Source: DASYAN01 sp034431765
Lineage (GTDB): Bacteria > Chloroflexota > Ktedonobacteria > Ktedonobacterales > Ktedonobacteraceae
Direction: 5' to 3'
Assembly (NCBI GenBank): GCA_034431765.1
Contig: DAOUDD010000021.1
Span: forward strand, 1 to 64,000
DNA length: 64,000 nt
Shown here: piece after piece, positions 1 to 7,354 of the stretch
Numbering within the stretch: the first letter of the stretch is position 1
Layout: every line of letters begins with the position of its first letter
Program-made: the position numbers and the translations under genes
The notes under the pieces: model-generated
Database searches by the model: none
What the model was told of the DNA's origin: nothing
The model's input: only the letters and a program-made list of their open reading frames with translations

Positions 1-1
1 T

Positions 2-304
2 AAACATGATAAGCTTCCAGACGTAATTCTCTACCTGCAAGATAAAAACTGGCTCTATCTTATTGAAGCTGTAACTTCGCACGGGCCAGTCACTCCAAAA
101 CGAAAGCAAGAGTTAGAGAAGTTCTTGCAACATTGTCCTGCTGCTCCTGTATACGTAACAGCTTTTCTTGATACGCAAGATTTTAGACGGCATGTGTTAC
201 AGATTGCCTGGGAGACGGAAGTATGGATCGCAGACATGCCTGAGCATATGATTCACTACAACGGCGACAAATTTATGGGACCACATCCAAAAAGCACAAC
301 ATAA
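2..304 (+). CDS. BsuBI/PstI-family type II restriction endonuclease, C-terminal part
   Basis: The open frame enters from the left edge and encodes the last 100 residues of a protein, ending in TAA at 302-304. It reads KHDKLPDVILYLQDKNWLYL, then LIEAVTSHGPVTPKR, and later AWETEVWIADMPEHMIHYNG. These blocks are characteristic of the C-terminal catalytic domain of BsuBI/PstI restriction enzymes, which cut CTGCAG. The PD...E spacing fits a PD-(D/E)XK-type nuclease core. The N-terminal helical domain, and presumably the partner methyltransferase, would lie outside the window. Whether the gene is intact upstream cannot be seen. The 194 bp after it hold a dispersed repeat copy and no terminator that I recognise. 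Confidence 0.88.
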   Translation, partial: KHDKLPDVILYLQDKNWLYLIEAVTSHGPVTPKRKQELEKFLQHCPAAPVYVTAFLDTQDFRRHVLQIAWETEVWIADMPEHMIHYNGDKFMGPHPKSTT

Positions 305-356
305 TCATAATCCTACGCGCGCTGCAATAATCTGTTGGGAAATTCGGACCATAAAA

Positions 357-473
357 TTTCCTAATGTAAAATCACTTGACCTTTTCGAATGACTCAGATA
401 GACTGAATCTGTTTGGGAGACTGGACGGTGAGTGACCCGAGACCGCTCTTTGTTCGATCCGCTTTGAGGATAC
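357..473 (+). repeat. 117-bp dispersed repeat, copy 1
   Basis: This segment aligns without any gap to the reverse complement of 19870-19986; by eye 88 of 117 positions match (about 75%). The best kept ends begin tttcctaatg and finish ttcgatccgctttgaggata. It lies between the restriction gene and the TcmP-like gene. Read on the minus strand, the differences between copies fall largely at third codon positions. That suggests a decayed coding segment or a structured element under selection; I do not recognise the source. Confidence 0.6.
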
Positions 474-498
474 AGCATTGTGGTAAAATAGGCACAAG

Positions 499-1848
499 AT
501 GAACTTGTGGGCCGATCTTCCCAACTCAGAGCATTCTCAACAAGCAGTAGACACAATACAGCAGGAGCAGATTGTATTTGCGCGCACGGCACGTCGCCCT
601 GCTGATAGCGCCGTGCTGTCACTTCTACGCAACTGGCTGCTTCAAGACTACATCTCCTCCTATTGCCGAGCACTCGCAGCAACGCGTATCTTTCGTCGCT
701 GCTACTGGATCGATGCACTCGGCATATCCCCCCTGCATGCTTCAGGAACAGCACCAGTTTCGCCACCACCCGGACAAGAAAATGGTCAAAGCGCTTCTAA
801 GGAAAAAGGGCGCAAGAAAGCTTCTTCGCCTGCCCCTCCACCGGCCTTGCAACCTGTTCTTTCACTCGCTCACATGCTTGCACAGGAGAGCAAACCAATT
901 TCACTACAAGCTCTTCTTCTCGCGATAGGAAGCAGTCGGCGCAATGGCACCCGTACAGGATCTCCTGACAATACAGCAGATTTTTCCAAAGGGAGCGCTA
1001 TTCTGCAGGCGAGCTGGCTTGAGATCGCTCCATCACTACTGACAGAGATTGCCTCATCGCCCGCTATCTTCCTGCTCAATCCGCTCGGCTCCGTGCTTTT
1101 TTCCTATGAGGATCTTGCTCCACTTCTACAACGAACCGTTCCAACTGAACTCTGTCTCCTGCTGCCACATAAGCAGATCGTGTCTCACTTACGAGCCGCA
1201 CAAAAAGATACTTCTAGCAAAAATGCAATCACACAAACAACACAGCCACGCTCTCCACAACAGGCACTCACCGCATTATTACGTACTGACCGCTGGAAAA
1301 CCCTGTCAATCGACACGGAGAAACAGGCAACGGCTATTTCAAGCTTTATCAGTCTGCTCATAGCGGCTTTACAGCGACACTTTCAGTTTCCTCTCCAGCA
1401 GGTTACCCTCCCGCTTCAAGTTGGCCCGGCCCACGTTGAAGATGCCCCCTACACACTGTTGTTTGCTACACGGCGGCAGGATAGCCTGTACGCGATGAAT
1501 GACGCAATCTCCTGTCACCGTCAGCGCATTGAGGAACAGAGCTACCAGGGGGTGTTAAGCGAGGAGTGGTTTCGTAATCAGCAAAAGCTCCAGGATCGAG
1601 AGGCGCGACAACAACTTCTGCAACGTGTCCTTCAGCAAGGGCGTGCACAGCGTGTGCGACGCTGGCCCGACCTTCGTCAGCAGCTTCTTCTTCCACAATT
1701 CGGGCGATTTCCCATGTATACATATGATACAGTTATACGACAGCTATTGGCAGCAGGAGAGGTACGTTGCACCTGGCGAGGCATTCATCAGGAATCTGAA
1801 GCTGATCGTGTACCAGGCAACGACGATACGCTAATCTGGCGTGAATGA
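499..1848 (+). CDS. Divergent TcmP-like (three-Cys-motif partner) protein
   Basis: A 449-residue protein starting at ATG with only a weak ribosome site (AGG six bases upstream). Family assignment rests on scattered landmarks in the right order: YWIDALG near residue 69 (the usual YIDlfAGpG position), a FLLNPLGSV segment near 189 (usual FlDPfG), YTLLFATRR near 320, and a C-terminal winged-helix-like stretch with PQFGRFPMYTYDTVIRQLL. TcmP proteins accompany radical-SAM-like three-Cys-motif proteins and often sit near defence genes. Here the neighbour is a restriction endonuclease, but no three-Cys partner is visible. The AGpG loop is degraded and a Pro/Ser/Lys-rich insert sits near residues 85-115, so any SAM-like cofactor binding is doubtful. 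The CDS is confident; the family call is moderate. Confidence 0.65.
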   Translation: MNLWADLPNSEHSQQAVDTIQQEQIVFARTARRPADSAVLSLLRNWLLQDYISSYCRALAATRIFRRCYWIDALGISPLHASGTAPVSPPPGQENGQSASKEKGRKKASSPAPPPALQPVLSLAHMLAQESKPISLQALLLAIGSSRRNGTRTGSPDNTADFSKGSAILQASWLEIAPSLLTEIASSPAIFLLNPLGSVLFSYEDLAPLLQRTVPTELCLLLPHKQIVSHLRAAQKDTSSKNAITQTTQPRSPQQALTALLRTDRWKTLSIDTEKQATAISSFISLLIAALQRHFQFPLQQVTLPLQVGPAHVEDAPYTLLFATRRQDSLYAMNDAISCHRQRIEEQSYQGVLSEEWFRNQQKLQDREARQQLLQRVLQQGRAQRVRRWPDLRQQLLLPQFGRFPMYTYDTVIRQLLAAGEVRCTWRGIHQESEADRVPGNDDTLIWRE

Positions 1849-1861
1849 TCGAACACAAAAA

Positions 1862-1924
1862 AGGAGGTAGTACTAGGGGGAAATGTCGAGCATGGGGACA
1901 CTCAACATTTTAGTAATACCTCCT
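1862..1924. repeat. 63-nt imperfect palindrome
   Basis: The arms aggaggtagtacta (1862-1875) and tagtaatacctcct (1911-1924) are inverted copies with one mismatch. The pairing continues inward through aaatgtcgag and ctcaacattt, leaving a short loop around catggggaca. The hairpin starts 13 bases after the TcmP-like stop codon. It could act as a terminator-like barrier, although no clear T tract follows, or be a remnant of a small palindromic mobile element. Confidence 0.6.
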
Positions 1925-2355
1925 ACAATAGTGTACGCAAAAGAGAGCATCTTTGGTGGTATCAGTACATCAAAAACTGTGTAGGTTGTTGAGAATTTAA
2001 AACAGAATGTTTAAACATTAGAGCAATTTCCAGGAGTAGTTGCGAGCATTGGCTACACACTTTCAGAGTCTCAATGTAGCAAACAACGGAAAGCACTTGG
2101 TATAGAAATTAACACCGAGTCGATAAATATTTATACCTAGATCACTACCCGAAAGTAATAGTGCTATAGTACTATTACATGGAGAGTGTCTGGTATCAGA
2201 CAGCCTGATCTGAGGACCAGAATGAATCCTGGCAGAGCACTACGAGAAGGCAAAGCTCCCTAAAAATGTCCGGTCGTTTGCTTGAGCGCGCTATAATAGT
2301 GAAAATATTCAGGGTGTAGCGTAAGATTGACCTCCAGGAAGAGGATAGGATAAAG
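1925..2355. other. Non-coding spacer upstream of the PNP-like gene
   Basis: No gene is supported here. A perfect TATAAT hexamer lies at 2292-2297, about 60 bases before the next start, but no convincing -35 box stands at the right distance. Around 2185-2240 there are short self-complementary stretches (gtctg/cagac and others) that may form leader structure. I could not assign them to a known riboswitch. Confidence 0.4.
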
Positions 2356-4353
2356 ATGTCACAACAAGAACATTCTGATCAGCCATTGAACGATGGGCAT
2401 CTCTATACGACACAGTTCACAAACACTGCTCCTTCCGGTCAGGATGGACAGAGGATGCCTGTCGAGAAGGTACAGGATGAATTGCTCGATACTAGACAGG
2501 CACGTCACACCGCTATCGGTCCCAACTTTGAACACGGGGAGAAGTATCACGAGGCGGGAAAGAGAGACGTGGAATTATATATTCGCACGTATAACACTTT
2601 ATTACGTAGTTCAGGAGAGATTAACCTCAAGGCACTTATTCAGGCACATTATAATATCGACTCTAGCCTTCATCCTGATGCACGCCAGCCTTATCCCGAT
2701 ATGTCCGCGTTCATCTATAGCGTCTTGCGTCTTCCCGGTGCAATCGGTCACTGTCATCTTGTTCTGCTCGGACAATCAGAGGAGGTTTTCCAGCAATATG
2801 GCTTCCACGTAGCGAACTGGCAGGCGGTAACCGCTTCTGCACGTCGCCGTAAATGGTTTTACGATGGGAAGGAAACACTGGCGGTATATGTCGCAAGTCT
2901 TAGCGATACCGATGATATTGTTCCTATCCTGGTTGCATTTCAGATTGAGTGGAACAAGATGTATTACCAGCTCAATGATGATCCAACCACAATGCAGTTA
3001 CTAGAGACGCAGGTTGATCGCTCTTCACCAGTCTTTGCTGAGATTAGCAAGGTCCTGCGCCATCGTCTCCATATTGCGGCCGACGACTGGCAACGCCTCG
3101 AAGTAATATGGGGAGATCATCTTTGGAGTAAACTGCACCAGATCGGTCAACAGAAGAAGGACTTCAACTTGCGTATGCTTGGCGGCTCGCATGTTGGTTT
3201 CGTCAAGGCCACGCGCAAATGGTGGGAGTCAATCAGCGATCTGCTGAATACGCTGGAAAAGATAGATTGCCCTGTCTACTTTGTCTCCAGCAATACACAC
3301 AGCCTAGTGAACCTGCTTTCAGGCTTTGCACGTCAACACGAAGACGAGCTGGTCGCGTATGCTTTGAGTGGTGCCGATCCCTATCTAGCAGATGAGTGTC
3401 GCAAGCTGCAAGCGGGCAGCGTTCCTGGCAACTGGCAAAACTTCCTCTACTTCGCTGTTAGGGAATGGTCACGTACCCCAGCAGGGAAAGAGGCGGCGCA
3501 CAAGCGTGTCCAGGAGGCGCAGCAGCGTGGCATATGGCACATGGGGGCCCATCATGGGATTGAAATTGACGCCCAAATCTTTGAACTGGCAAAACTGTTG
3601 CCACAGGAAGTTGATCCGCGCTGCAGCATGTCTTCTCTTGATCTTCTATCACGAAGCGATGCTATCATTCTCAATATCGACTATCCCTTAGGCCTGGCCG
3701 CCTACCGTATGATGCGCGAAATTCTGGAGAATCTCTCACAGGTTCGTGGCCTCTATATCCTGGGAAAAGCTGCTACTCTCAATGGCAGTATCGGCGATGT
3801 CATGATCTCAAATGTCGTTATGGATGAGCACAGTCAGAATACATATTGGCTCGACAATGCATTTCACGTACATGATGTTCGCCCATACCTGGTTTATGGC
3901 TCTGTTTTAGACAATCAGAAAGCCGTCTCCGCTAAGGGCACATATCTGCAGAACCGCCAATACCTGGACTTCTACTATCAGGCCAACTTCACCGTTGTCG
4001 AGATGGAGAGCGGACCATACCTGAACGCGGTCTACGAGGATCAGTACCTGACACGTTATCCAGTCGGCGAAAACATCAACTTTATGCGCCTGCCCTACGA
4101 GCTAGGAATTCTGCACTACGCCTCAGATACTCCCTACACGCGTGGAAAGAATCTGGGAGCGGGTAGCCTCTCCTACTTCGGCATGGACTCGACTTACGCG
4201 TCCAGTGTAACTATCCTGCGTCGCATCTTTGAGCGTGAAATCGCCTCTCTTCAACATAAGATTACGACTCCACTGCAAGAACAGCTCCAGCGCCCATCCG
4301 AGCAAAGCTCACAGGGTGACGAAAAACATTCGAGCACAACTGTAGGACTGTGA
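2356..4353 (+). CDS. Conserved hypothetical protein with nucleoside-phosphorylase-like C-terminal region
   Basis: A 665-residue soluble protein without signal peptide or membrane segments. The start ATG follows an AGGA-type ribosome site. The first 60 and last 30 residues are hydrophilic and probably disordered. The region from about 455 to 590 carries landmarks of the PNP/UDP-phosphorylase fold: YILGKAATLNGSIGDVMISN (glycine-rich strand followed by GDVM) and, further on, FTVVEMESGPYLNAV (the family's conserved ME with following hydrophobic helix). The N-terminal half, including a W-rich stretch at 240-300, resembles nothing I can name. It may belong to a family annotated only as a DUF (possibly DUF6909). 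The role is unknown; glycosidic-bond chemistry on a nucleoside-like substrate is an inference from the fold. Confidence 0.8.
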   Translation: MSQQEHSDQPLNDGHLYTTQFTNTAPSGQDGQRMPVEKVQDELLDTRQARHTAIGPNFEHGEKYHEAGKRDVELYIRTYNTLLRSSGEINLKALIQAHYNIDSSLHPDARQPYPDMSAFIYSVLRLPGAIGHCHLVLLGQSEEVFQQYGFHVANWQAVTASARRRKWFYDGKETLAVYVASLSDTDDIVPILVAFQIEWNKMYYQLNDDPTTMQLLETQVDRSSPVFAEISKVLRHRLHIAADDWQRLEVIWGDHLWSKLHQIGQQKKDFNLRMLGGSHVGFVKATRKWWESISDLLNTLEKIDCPVYFVSSNTHSLVNLLSGFARQHEDELVAYALSGADPYLADECRKLQAGSVPGNWQNFLYFAVREWSRTPAGKEAAHKRVQEAQQRGIWHMGAHHGIEIDAQIFELAKLLPQEVDPRCSMSSLDLLSRSDAIILNIDYPLGLAAYRMMREILENLSQVRGLYILGKAATLNGSIGDVMISNVVMDEHSQNTYWLDNAFHVHDVRPYLVYGSVLDNQKAVSAKGTYLQNRQYLDFYYQANFTVVEMESGPYLNAVYEDQYLTRYPVGENINFMRLPYELGILHYASDTPYTRGKNLGAGSLSYFGMDSTYASSVTILRRIFEREIASLQHKITTPLQEQLQRPSEQSSQGDEKHSSTTVGL

Positions 4354-4389
4354 GCTAAACAAATACGTAAGAATATGTGTGGAATGATG

Positions 4390-4478
4390 GGCGCGCGGGG
4401 AGTTCCTCCGCCGATCCACTTTGGTGAAGACATGTACGCTAAGTGAAATGGATTGGCGGCAAGCGCTCCCTACGCGCC
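4390..4478. repeat. Large imperfect inverted repeat between convergent genes
   Basis: Left arm 4390-4421 (starts ggcgcgcgggga, ends gatccactt) and right arm 4441-4478 (starts aagtgaaatggatt, ends ctacgcgcc) pair over most of their length, with a few mismatches and small bulges. The loop is about 19 nt. It sits between the stop of the phosphorylase-like gene and the stop of the SMI1-like gene. A role as a strong transcription barrier, or an origin as a small palindromic mobile element, would both fit. Confidence 0.6.
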
Positions 4479-4508
4479 GTTTGTTCCTGCTCCTTGTCAG
4501 TCAAACTA

Positions 4509-5294
4509 TTAAAATGGGAGTAAAGGTTCAGTTACAAATGCTAACGTCTTCTCACCCAGTCCCGAACACCTCTCTACGCCAGGAAGTCCCCCTCCTCGCA
4601 GCGCGTTTCGTAAGTACTCCACGAACGTTATGCCATATCCTGTTTCGGAAAGTAATTGGGCATCCGCATACGGGGATGGAACTTCGATTAATGACGCACC
4701 TGCCCCCTCCATGTAATACTTGCTTGACGCATCCTGTGTAATAATAAGGGTGTAGAGCCCGTCATCCTCCTCACGTAGAGACAGATAAGACCCAGGTGTA
4801 AATGTATCGTCGAAGCCCTGTACATAGAGTGGATCGAGTTCTTCATCGACCATGCCCTCATCATCCCCGCTGGCTATTGCCTCATCACCATACTCAAACC
4901 GATCCATCCCTGGCGTACAGATACCGACGAAGTTGACGGCACCAACAATTTCATAAAACGCTCGTAATGAGAGAGGTAGAATTGCGCCAACTTTCTCCAA
5001 AGCCGCAATACGCTTCTGAATATCCGGTAAAGGGGTACCTAACAATGGAGGCTCCTGTTGCACATCCTCAGCATTTACAGCCGAGGCCCATGCATAACCA
5101 AAGCGATAACCAACTGTTCGCAAACGTGGAATGAGCAATTCGATATTCGTGCGCACTCGTCGCATCGTCTCTCGTGCAACAGCCAGTGCATCACTGTAGA
5201 GCGGCTCCTCACGCACGCCCTTTCTTAACTCGACTAGCTCACGCCAAACTTGCTCACAGCTTCCTTGCTGATACCGTTCGAGGAAACTCGGCAT
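4509..5294 (-). CDS. SMI1/KNR4 (SUKH)-like protein
   Basis: A 261-residue soluble acidic protein. I place the start at the ATG at 5294 because a strong AAAGGAGG lies seven bases upstream on the minus strand; a longer reading to 5336 lacks this. The segment near residues 105-130 (LEKVGAILPLSLRAFYEIVG followed by VNFVG) has the pattern typical of SMI1/KNR4 proteins: an aromatic- and leucine-rich helix preceding a short glycine strand. The remainder has alternating acidic loops and short strands. In bacteria this fold is often found in immunity proteins against contact-dependent or polymorphic toxins, but no toxin gene is adjacent, so a housekeeping role is equally possible. It is convergent with the preceding gene. 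Confidence 0.65.
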   Translation of the reverse strand: MPSFLERYQQGSCEQVWRELVELRKGVREEPLYSDALAVARETMRRVRTNIELLIPRLRTVGYRFGYAWASAVNAEDVQQEPPLLGTPLPDIQKRIAALEKVGAILPLSLRAFYEIVGAVNFVGICTPGMDRFEYGDEAIASGDDEGMVDEELDPLYVQGFDDTFTPGSYLSLREEDDGLYTLIITQDASSKYYMEGAGASLIEVPSPYADAQLLSETGYGITFVEYLRNALRGGGLPGVERCSGLGEKTLAFVTEPLLPF

Positions 5295-5536
5295 GCTCTC
5301 CTCCTTTAGAAATTGACGATTATCAGTATTCCACACACTATTGTAGTGTGAAACGAGAAAGCGCTGGGAAAAACATGACTATCGTCTCATTGATTATCGC
5401 TCAGTCGCGAGTTCTTAACTTCTCTAACGAGAAGCATTTACTTTTATAACTACCTTCCTCGTTTTTGAGCAATGAGCATTATTCTTTTCGCTTATATCTG
5501 TCCTCTTTCTCTCGAAGATGATGAAACAGAAAAGAT

Positions 5537-6844
5537 TTATGGAACAAGGCGATGGATATCACGTGGAAATGCTGTTGCCAACTTGACATTTTGCAGCCCT
5601 AGCAACTGCATTACCAGGCGTTCCAGCCCCATGCCAAATCCACCATGTGGAGGCATACCGTATTTGAAGGCTTCCAGGTAATAGGCAAAGGGTTCCACCG
5701 GTAAGCCTACTTTCTCCAATGCCTCAACGTAGTCAGAGTAGCGATGCAGGCGTTGCCCTCCCGTAACCAACTCGATACCTCGGAAGAGCAAATCAAACGA
5801 ATTTGTATATTCTTGCTGCACAGGGTCAGGATGCGTATAGAAGGGACGCTTGCGCGTAGGATAGCCAGTGACGAAAAGAAAGTCGCTGCCGAACTCATGC
5901 TGCGCCCACTCGCCTAGCCAGCGCTCGTCCTGTGGTGAAAGGTCAGGCTCGCCGCGCACGTCAATCCCATGACGTTTGAAAATGAGTTCCTGGGCATCTT
6001 TAAAATGAAGAAAGGGAATATTTTTCGGGACTACAGGTACTTCTCTATGTAATACTTCTAATTCGGCAATATAGCTTCGGCTGAGGATCGCCATTATTCT
6101 TTCAAGTATATCACGTAAGAGAACCATAATGGTATGATGATTTTCAATAAAGGCAAGCTCTACGTCCATGCTGACATATTCGTTGAGGTGGCGCGTCGAG
6201 TCATGTAGTTCCGCGCGAAAGACGGGGCCGATCTCGAAAACACGCTCAAAGACACCCACTTGCAACTGCTTGAAAAATTGTGGACTTTGTGCAAGGTAGG
6301 CCGGACGACCAAAGTACTCAAACCCAAACACATTCGCTCCACCCTCTGTTGCCGCAGCAACAATTTTTGGTGTCTGAATCTCGGTGAAGTCACGCTCTAA
6401 CAAGAGGCTGCGAAAACCTTCCATTATCCCTGTTGCGACTCTTAGTACAGCGCGCCGTTGCGGATGACGTAGAGTTAGCGCGGCATGATCGAGTAATGTA
6501 CTCGTACTGGCCGTCAATGTGCGCTTATTTATCGAGACTACTGGTGACTCCTGCACAGGCGTAATAACTTCAAGAGACAATTCATGTAATTCTACACCTC
6601 CGGGAGCCTGTGGCTCTTGCACAACCATTCCCTCAAGCGCTATAACGCTCTCAACGCCTGCCTGCGCCTCAACGAGAGGCTCTATCTCTTCTGGTCTCTC
6701 GCTCACAGCCTGGACCAATCCCCAGCCATCGCGAATGATAAGAAAGGTAATGCCGCCCATGTGCCGTCGCGAATGCAACCATCCTGCAACACGAACGCGT
6801 TCTCCAACATGCAACGCGGCTGCGCTTGCCTTGATACGCTCCAT
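5537..6844 (-). CDS. aspS: Aspartyl-tRNA synthetase, archaeal-type (possibly non-discriminating)
   Basis: A 435-residue class II aminoacyl-tRNA synthetase, the length of the compact archaeal/eukaryal-type AspRS rather than the ~590-residue bacterial enzyme with a GAD insert. An N-terminal OB-fold anticodon domain (RVRVAGWLHSRRHMGGITF) is followed by the catalytic core: motif 2 FRAELHDSTRHLNEYVSMD, then RPFYTH, a FDLLFRGIELVTGGQRLHRY block and motif 3 GGFGMGLERLVM near the C-terminus. It charges tRNA-Asp with aspartate, and may also form Asp-tRNA-Asn if non-discriminating. An AGGAGG site precedes the ATG. The T-box leader upstream, with a candidate GAC specifier, supports aspartate over asparagine specificity. 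AsnRS is the main alternative. Confidence 0.87.
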   Translation of the reverse strand: MERIKASAAALHVGERVRVAGWLHSRRHMGGITFLIIRDGWGLVQAVSERPEEIEPLVEAQAGVESVIALEGMVVQEPQAPGGVELHELSLEVITPVQESPVVSINKRTLTASTSTLLDHAALTLRHPQRRAVLRVATGIMEGFRSLLLERDFTEIQTPKIVAAATEGGANVFGFEYFGRPAYLAQSPQFFKQLQVGVFERVFEIGPVFRAELHDSTRHLNEYVSMDVELAFIENHHTIMVLLRDILERIMAILSRSYIAELEVLHREVPVVPKNIPFLHFKDAQELIFKRHGIDVRGEPDLSPQDERWLGEWAQHEFGSDFLFVTGYPTRKRPFYTHPDPVQQEYTNSFDLLFRGIELVTGGQRLHRYSDYVEALEKVGLPVEPFAYYLEAFKYGMPPHGGFGMGLERLVMQLLGLQNVKLATAFPRDIHRLVP

Positions 6845-6986
6845 AAAAGCTCCTCCTGAAACAATGAAGATACAAAACTAGCTTGCTCAAAAGTCTTGTC
6901 ATCAACTGGACAACAGTATGTCGTTTCAGTTGACTAAAACTTTTTCTGTGACAATCCTGTCAGCTTATTCACCTCCTACAAAAACG

Positions 6987-7026
6987 CAAACAAAAAGCCC
7001 TCATCCTTTTTTTGGAGGACGAGGGC
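6987..7026 (-). terminator. Intrinsic terminator of the aspS T-box leader
   Basis: Read on the minus strand, gccctcgtcc and ggatgagggc form a ten-base-pair stem with one G-T pair around an A-rich loop. A run of Ts (complement of 6992-6996) follows at once. The T-box sequence just upstream (complement of 7045-7060) can pair in the alternative antiterminator, as usual for transcriptional T-boxes. Confidence 0.85.
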
Positions 7027-7322
7027 ATTAACATTTCTGCCAGTCGTGGTACCACCACCATTTGTCCCATAAGGGGCCTCAGTCGGTTCTGCCTGTCTTC
7101 TTCTCTATTTTAATCGTGAGCGGCAGGTTCAAACCGCCGTGCAGTAACGGGCACGCTCCGAAAAGTAGCTACTATGACTCTTCCTGTTCAGTTCACTACC
7201 TGGCTCAGGGTGTCATTGAGGAGGGCCGATAACGATGCTTTCAGCTTCTTCCATCGCTCTCTGTGTGTCGGCAGGACTTCTCAATCTGTCCCTTTCACAG
7301 CCTTTGCTTTCTTCTCTTGCCT
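6987..7322 (-). promoter_or_regulatory. T-box leader (tRNA-Asp-sensing riboswitch) of aspS
   Basis: The minus-strand leader carries the T-box core TGGTGGTACCACG (complement of about 7045-7058) directly before a terminator hairpin, the hallmark of amino-acid-responsive T-box RNAs. Further 5' lies a Stem I-like region with an agagagcgatgg/gaagctgaaagcatc block. The segment caatgacaccctgagcc matches the usual specifier-loop strand. The triplet GAC in it (complement of 7212-7214) is an aspartate codon and fits the downstream gene. Uncharged tRNA-Asp would stabilise the antiterminator and permit aspS transcription. The specifier choice is by eye; the T-box itself is clear. Confidence 0.85.
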
Positions 7323-7325
7323 ATA

Positions 7326-7354
7326 AAGATACCAGACTGTTTGCGAAAAGTCAA
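7326..7354 (-). promoter_or_regulatory. Sigma-70-type promoter of the T-box/aspS transcript
   Basis: On the minus strand TTGACT (complement of 7349-7354) and TATCTT (complement of 7326-7331) are separated by exactly 17 bases. The -35 box overlaps the stop codon of the MFS gene, so aspS can be transcribed independently of that gene. Confidence 0.65.

Noticed and set aside
305..769. Minus-strand open frame of 154 codons
   Set aside because: It overlaps the TcmP-like gene antisense. The coding-like part belongs to the 117-bp repeat, whose second copy contains a stop codon.
7116..7140. T-arm-like text (ggttcaaacc) suggesting a tRNA
   Set aside because: It lies in the T-box leader, and no acceptor, D or anticodon arms surround it.
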